Source: PCPOR2b sp965220385
Lineage (GTDB): Bacteria; Poribacteria; WGA-4E; PCPOR2b
Length of the DNA stretch: 64,000 bases
Direction of reading: 5' to 3'
Assembly (NCBI GenBank): GCA_965220385.1
Contig: OZ244825.1
Coordinates: 2,542,001-2,606,000 of the forward strand
Shown: positions 59,913 to 64,000 of the stretch, piece after piece
How the letters are laid out: each line of letters opens with the position of its first letter
Numbering within the stretch: position 1 is the first letter of the stretch
Translations under genes and position numbers: made by a program
Notes under the pieces: model-generated
Told to the model about the DNA's origin: nothing
Databases searched by the model: none
The model's input: the letters and a program-made list of their open reading frames with translations, nothing else

Positions 59913-61016
59913 ATGAATACAGAATCTTCTCGTGCGGACGTGATTATAATTGGTGGTGGGGTCATCGGTTGCTCAATCGCTTATAACCTCGCCAAAGCAC
60001 AGGTAAAAACACTGGTCATTGATAAGGCGGACAGTGTTGGGCGCGAAGCATCGTGGGCGGGTGCCGGTATCTTGGCATCTCACGCATCAACGCATGATCC
60101 CTATGCCGAACTCTGCCGGGCGAGCTTGGCACTTTATCCTGCGTTGGCTGAGGCGTTACAAGCCGAAACACAGATTGATATTGAGTTTATTCGGTCAGGT
60201 TCTATCGCGGTGTTTTTCACCGACGAAGAGAGACAGGGATTGACTGGTCTGGCTTCACGCCGGTTGGATCGAGGGTTTTCTGCGGAGGTATTAACACCTG
60301 AGCAGGTCTGGGAAGTAGAGCCCGCCATCTCCCAATCGATTGTGGGTGGGGTACGTTTCCCACACGATGCACAGGTCAGAAATCCCAGTTTGGTTCGAGC
60401 ATTGGCGACAGGGGCGGCACTACTCGGAACAGAGTTTCTGTTCGGTAATCCGGTGGCTGGGTTTCTGCGAGACGGTGAGCGGGTAGTAGGCGTTGAAGTC
60501 AACGGCGAGTGTCTCTATGCGGACAGGTTTGTAATTGCATCAGGATGCTGGTCAGGAACGTTGGCTAATCAATTGGGCGGTGCACTACCGATGGAGCCGG
60601 TACGCGGACAGATGGTTTTAGCGGATGCGATGCCACCAATCTTGCGGCATGTCATCGACGGACTGGGTGTTTATCTCGTTCCCCGGTCTGACGGGAAAAT
60701 CCTGATAGGAGCCACGGTTGAATTTGTTGGCTATGACAAACGAACAACATTAGAAGGTACGCGACAAATGATTGATGCCGGCATCGGATTAATGCCGAGC
60801 CTTGCTGATAAATCCTTTGTGCAGACGTGGGCGGGGTTACGTCCTTATGCAAAGGGTGGTCCATATATTGGAGAGTTGCCCGGGTTCGACAATGTGCTCG
60901 TTGCCGCCGGCCACTTCAAAAACGGTATTCTGCTTGCGCCGATCACAGGAAGGTTGATTGGCGAATTGATCACAACAGGGAATCCATCAATGTCGCTAGC
61001 ACCATTTAGCCTGTAG
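59913..61016 (+). CDS. thiO: glycine oxidase (FAD-dependent amine oxidase)
   Basis: A 367-residue DadA/ThiO-type flavoprotein. The FAD dinucleotide loop is VIIIGGGVIGCSIAYNLAKA (about 10-29), then the SWAGAGILASHAS segment characteristic of ThiO, GGVRFPHDAQVRNPSLVRAL for substrate and FAD, and the C-terminal VAAGHFKNGILLAPITG. ThiO oxidises glycine to iminoglycine for the thiazole of thiamine. The first ATG of the longer frame is at 59703, but the promoter at 59815-59843 lies after it, so ATG 59913 is the start. No other thiamine gene is near. Confidence 0.88.
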   Translation: MNTESSRADVIIIGGGVIGCSIAYNLAKAQVKTLVIDKADSVGREASWAGAGILASHASTHDPYAELCRASLALYPALAEALQAETQIDIEFIRSGSIAVFFTDEERQGLTGLASRRLDRGFSAEVLTPEQVWEVEPAISQSIVGGVRFPHDAQVRNPSLVRALATGAALLGTEFLFGNPVAGFLRDGERVVGVEVNGECLYADRFVIASGCWSGTLANQLGGALPMEPVRGQMVLADAMPPILRHVIDGLGVYLVPRSDGKILIGATVEFVGYDKRTTLEGTRQMIDAGIGLMPSLADKSFVQTWAGLRPYAKGGPYIGELPGFDNVLVAAGHFKNGILLAPITGRLIGELITTGNPSMSLAPFSL

Positions 61017-61050
61017 CATACAGACTCATAAAACACAAAAGGAGGTAACC

Positions 61051-61647
61051 ATGGACGTTATATCCGTACCCACAACCGAAACCACAAAAAAGAAAATCTC
61101 CTTTGAAGACTACCTACTGATGCCTGAAATCAACCACCCGTATGAAATTATTGATGGAGAATTTATGCCGTCCCCTGCTCCCATACCTGTGCACCAAAGA
61201 ATTGTTGCAAATACTTTCGTTCCGCTTTCAAATTATGTGGAAGCAAAAGACCTTGGGGTAGTTTTGTTTGCACCGGTTGATATTATCCTCCAACGCCACC
61301 CATTGCGTACCCGTCAACCCGATGTATTATTTATTCACAGAGACAAGCTCTCCGGCACCGGTTTTGATGCAATTGAAGAATTACAAATTCTTGAAATTGC
61401 GCCAGATTTGGTTGTCGAAGTGCTTTCGTCATCGGACACCGAAAAAGTGCTATCAGGGAAGTTGGCAGATTATCAGCGGATTGGTGTCAAGGAGTGCTGG
61501 TTGGTCAGTCGTGAAGCTCGATCCGTTGAGGTGCTACAATTAACGAAAGAGCAATCTCAGTCATTAGGGCATTTTGGCCTGGGCGAAACCATCCAGAGTC
61601 AAGTTCTCCCAGATTTTCAACTGACCGTAAATACAATTTTTACTTGA
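61051..61647 (+). CDS. Uma2-family endonuclease-like protein
   Basis: A 198-residue protein of the Uma2 (DUF820) family with a PD-(D/E)XK nuclease-like fold. It starts with SFEDYLLMPEINHPYEIIDGEF, has the catalytic-like RTRQPDVLFI and DLVVEVLSSSDTEKVLSGKLADYQRIGVKECWLV. This family is highly amplified in cyanobacteria and in several uncultured phyla and has no settled role. AAAGGAGG lies just upstream of ATG 61051. It is 34 bases after thiO and converges with the minus-strand permease. Confidence 0.9.
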   Translation: MDVISVPTTETTKKKISFEDYLLMPEINHPYEIIDGEFMPSPAPIPVHQRIVANTFVPLSNYVEAKDLGVVLFAPVDIILQRHPLRTRQPDVLFIHRDKLSGTGFDAIEELQILEIAPDLVVEVLSSSDTEKVLSGKLADYQRIGVKECWLVSREARSVEVLQLTKEQSQSLGHFGLGETIQSQVLPDFQLTVNTIFT

Positions 61648-61694
61648 TATCATCGGTACTTCTCTACGATATTTTACGTTTCACGTTTCACGCA

Positions 61695-62933
61695 TTATGT
61701 ATGTCTCAACGCCTCAATCGGTGTGAGTTTCGCAGCACGACTCGCTGGGTAATAGCCGAAAAATACGCCGACCCCTCCTCCCGCCATTACAGCCGTCAAC
61801 ACAGACTCAATGGTGACGACCGAGGGCCATTCAATGGCGTCCTGCATAAACTTACTCACCGCCCACGCGAAGCCACTGCCTAACGCTGCCCCGAGTGCGA
61901 TGCCAATCAGACTGCCTATCAGACACAAGATAACAGACTCAATGAGGAACTGGGCCCGTATATCTCGGTTCTTTGCCCCAACCGCTTTGCGCAGCCCAAT
62001 CTCCGGGATACGCTCGGTGACCGACACCAGCATGATGTTCAGGATGCCGATCCCACCAACAACCAAAGCAACAGAGGCTATAATGACGAGGATCATCTCA
62101 ATAATCTTGATGATACGGTTTGCAGATTTTAGCTCCTCCTTCATCACCCATGTTTCAAAGAATTCCTCGCCATCATGGTTTCGCTTTAGGACAGTCTTGA
62201 CCTCCTCTACCGCTTGATCAACGGATTGATGGTCTTTGGCTCGGATCAGGATATGGCCCACCTGATCATTCCCCCAGAAATGGGTCTGGGCAGTGGTAAT
62301 TGGAATAAATATCTGGTTGTCTTCACTATTCTCCGGGTCCAACCCCTTGCCTCTGGATTCCATTACGCCAACGACGGTAAATCGTTGATTGTTGATTTTT
62401 ATCTCTCTCCCGATTGGATCGAGTTCTGCAAACAAATCCTTCCAGATCTCCTCGCCGATCACGCACACCTTGCTCCATAAGCTGAGGTCATCGTCCGACA
62501 AGAACCTGCCATATCCACTATACCACCTCCGTGCGATTTGATACTCTTTGGCGGTGGCTTGCATCCGAGAAAACTTCTGCTTCCCCCCAACCGTAACTGT
62601 TGCACTGCCTCCAGCTTCTGGGGTTGCTACATCAACGGAAGGGCACTCGGTTTGAATCGTGCGCACATCCTCCATCTTCAAGTAGTGTTTACTTGGATTA
62701 CGCATCCACTTCGCATTCTTGCGGATCCATTCGCGTCGATACACCCCGAACATGCTCGGTCCGCCGACCTTCTCCACTTCCCACATTAGGAGTTCCTTCG
62801 CACCCGCTCCAAAGGACATCATCGCTATGACGCCGGCAATGCCAATCACGATTCCCAACATCGTCAAGGATGACCTCACTTTATTCGATCGCAAAATTGA
62901 GAGTGCCGTGATTAAGCCTTCTAACAGTTTCAT
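61695..62933 (-). CDS. MacB-type ABC transporter permease
   Basis: A 412-residue permease with the complete MacB form: TM1 (about 17-42, ILRSNKVRSSLTMLGIVIGIAGVIAMMS), a periplasmic core domain (about 50-285) and three more TM segments (NIMLVSVTERIPEIGLRKAVGAKNRDIRAQFLIESV, then the end FFGYYPASRAAKLTPIEALRHT). It exports macrolide-like compounds or lipoproteins with an ATPase partner. No ATPase gene is adjacent; the LolD/MacB-like ATPase lies about 4 kb downstream on the same strand, with thiO, Uma2 and the GHL10 gene between. AAGGGA precedes the start. Confidence 0.9.
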   Translation of the reverse strand: MKLLEGLITALSILRSNKVRSSLTMLGIVIGIAGVIAMMSFGAGAKELLMWEVEKVGGPSMFGVYRREWIRKNAKWMRNPSKHYLKMEDVRTIQTECPSVDVATPEAGGSATVTVGGKQKFSRMQATAKEYQIARRWYSGYGRFLSDDDLSLWSKVCVIGEEIWKDLFAELDPIGREIKINNQRFTVVGVMESRGKGLDPENSEDNQIFIPITTAQTHFWGNDQVGHILIRAKDHQSVDQAVEEVKTVLKRNHDGEEFFETWVMKEELKSANRIIKIIEMILVIIASVALVVGGIGILNIMLVSVTERIPEIGLRKAVGAKNRDIRAQFLIESVILCLIGSLIGIALGAALGSGFAWAVSKFMQDAIEWPSVVTIESVLTAVMAGGGVGVFFGYYPASRAAKLTPIEALRHT

Positions 62934-63348
62934 CTAAGTCCCTTTTCTGGTTTTACTCAGTTTTTCTTGGTCATGTACAGATAGCATTATGTCCCATTTG
63001 AATCTGAATTGTCAAATTGAAAACTCTTGCAACGGCGAGAGAATAGTTCCCGCTTTTTCGTTGCGGGGCGAAACCCTGTGTGGTAGAATGCCCAGTAATC
63101 CAGCGTTAATGGTCATACATCGTGAGCCAAAGAAATAAGTAGCCATTTATCAAGAATAACTCCGACCATTGCAACGCTTCCTAAATTCCCTTGATCAGGG
63201 GGATTTAGAGGGTTAGCCGTACATTGGAAGTGTCTAAGTAATTGTATAATCGACCATAGTTGGAGCATCTGCCTTCCGATGTGCTTACCATTCAGACGCC
63301 AACGCACCCTCCAATGTTTAGGAGCCAATCTCAGCGAGAGACTACAAT
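62934..63348. other. 415-base intergenic stretch with a repeat hairpin, no gene seen
   Basis: Both ends are promoter regions (permease on the left, HAD on the right). CTAAATTCCC/GGGGGATTTAG arms (63181-63208) form an imperfect hairpin of a kind often dispersed in genomes. TATAAT is at 63245 with a weak upstream box, about 100 bases before the HAD start. I see no convincing reading frame or RNA gene in it. Confidence 0.5.
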
Positions 63349-63873
63349 ATGTCAAAGATAGGCAGAGATAGCCGATGTGTCCTCTTGGATTGGGGCAACA
63401 CCTTAATGCGGGAATTCCCGGAGTATAACGGTCCGATGGCGGATTGGCCCTGTGTCGAAGCTGTACCCAACGTCGAAGAAGCACTTCTCGAACTTCGTCC
63501 ACACTGGACACTCGCCCTTGCAACAAATACTGTTGATTCGGATGAGATGGCAATTTGCAAAGCACTTGATCGGGTCGGACTCCGTTCCTTATTGGATAAG
63601 GTGTACTGTTATCAAAGTATCGGACATAGTAAACCCGCCCCCGCTTTTTTCAACCACATCGTTGAAGATCTTCGGATGGATAGGCGTCGCATCGTTATGG
63701 TGGGGGATGGCTTCGAGAAAGATGTGCTCGGAGCAAATGGTGCAGGGATTCGCAGCATCTGGTATAACGAATCGTCTGATGAGATAAGGAGTGGGCAGAT
63801 GTACGAAACGATCCATGATCTTCGATCTTTGCCAGAGACACTTGCCGTGTTCGACATCGAAGAAGATAGCTAA
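63349..63873 (+). CDS. HAD-superfamily hydrolase
   Basis: A 174-residue HAD hydrolase. Motif I is CVLLDWGNTL (residues about 11-20), with Asp as nucleophile but Gly where the second Asp is usual; motif II is LATNT; motif III Lys lies in SKPAPAFF, and motif IV VMVGDGFEKDVLGANGAGI is complete. The DxG form occurs in a subset, resembling phosphonatase-type DxA sites. It would dephosphorylate a small metabolite; which one is unknown. There is no clear Shine-Dalgarno sequence at ATG 63349. The remaining 127 bases to the window end carry no recognisable feature. Confidence 0.85.
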   Translation: MSKIGRDSRCVLLDWGNTLMREFPEYNGPMADWPCVEAVPNVEEALLELRPHWTLALATNTVDSDEMAICKALDRVGLRSLLDKVYCYQSIGHSKPAPAFFNHIVEDLRMDRRRIVMVGDGFEKDVLGANGAGIRSIWYNESSDEIRSGQMYETIHDLRSLPETLAVFDIEEDS

Positions 63874-64000
63874 TACCATCTCCTATAGCCTCTTGCTTGC
63901 CCGAGAGATCAGGATAGAAAGCTACGGTTAATGAGAGAGAAGATCCACAATAACCATGCTGCCAATTCACGGAAACCCCTTGGGACTCCGCCTGCGTTAG

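Noticed and set aside
1..64000. tRNA, rRNA and CRISPR arrays
   Set aside because: Reading the intergenic regions I found no cloverleaf with a T-arm consensus, no rRNA and no regularly spaced direct repeats. A covariance-model scan could still find a small RNA I missed.

Overview
This is about 64 kb of a moderate-GC, gene-dense bacterial chromosome. The gene content suggests a Gram-negative-type bacterium: signal peptidase I, a BamA-like outer-membrane barrel with POTRA domains, LolD/MacB-type ABC parts and a TonB-like N-terminus. Several things fit uncultured Candidatus Poribacteria or a similar heterotrophic lineage: many stand-alone sugar isomerase, aldo/keto reductase, Gfo/Idh/MocA, SDR and phytanoyl-CoA dioxygenase genes, ECF sigma factors fused to large C-terminal domains, Uma2 genes, and many short CCCGAT/ATCGGG palindromes. 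That placement is inference from gene content; there is no rRNA gene here.

Layout. 0-3.6 kb: 3' end of a SpoIIE/PP2C phosphatase, a two-gene type II restriction-modification candidate and a small-molecule methyltransferase. 3.6-11.9 kb (+): creatininase-family protein, pyrF, lepA, lepB, an orphan MOI-type ABC ATPase, a TVP38/DedA-like membrane protein, an Eis-like acetyltransferase and a sugar isomerase. 11.9-19.3 kb (-): a molybdenum hydroxylase of the xanthine dehydrogenase/CoxSLM type (order S-L-M), then a VOC protein, two aldo/keto reductases and a Gfo/Idh/MocA oxidoreductase. 19.5-23.9 kb (+): an ECF sigma factor fused to a long ankyrin-repeat array, a second ECF sigma factor fused to a membrane segment plus C-terminal domain, and a small lipoprotein. 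24-32 kb (+): an unrecognised His-rich protein, a BamA/TamA-like protein coupled to a TonB-like/PA14 protein, threonine dehydratase, SDR and a TauD-type dioxygenase. 32-35 kb: dapB facing tyrA-cmk-plsC. 35-51 kb: a CYTH protein, a class V aminotransferase, beta-propellers, and a catabolic stretch (mannonate dehydratase-like, SDR, formamidase, maleate isomerase-like, heparinase II/III, PhyH, DapA-like, two amidohydrolases) interrupted by one intact IS4-type insertion. 51-53 kb: a HigBA-like toxin-antitoxin pair among short repeats. 53-64 kb: a transketolase-like protein, an aspartoacylase-like protein, ABC export parts, a GHL10-like hydrolase, glycine oxidase (thiO), Uma2, a MacB-like permease and a HAD hydrolase.

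How it fits together. The housekeeping genes (lepA, lepB, pyrF, dapB, tyrA, cmk, plsC) are ordinary. The accessory part points to scavenging of complex organic matter such as uronate-containing polysaccharides, amides and purine- or aldehyde-like substrates, controlled partly by unusual ECF sigma fusions. Short non-autonomous elements are frequent. Two copies of one roughly 210 bp element with inverted-repeat ends (37.1 and 52.7 kb), a third element of similar size with other ends (51.3 kb), and a 163 bp element with a possible target duplication (47.8 kb) lie among the accessory genes. The strongest candidate for unusual biology is the sigma-ankyrin fusion with its neighbouring sigma-transmembrane fusion.
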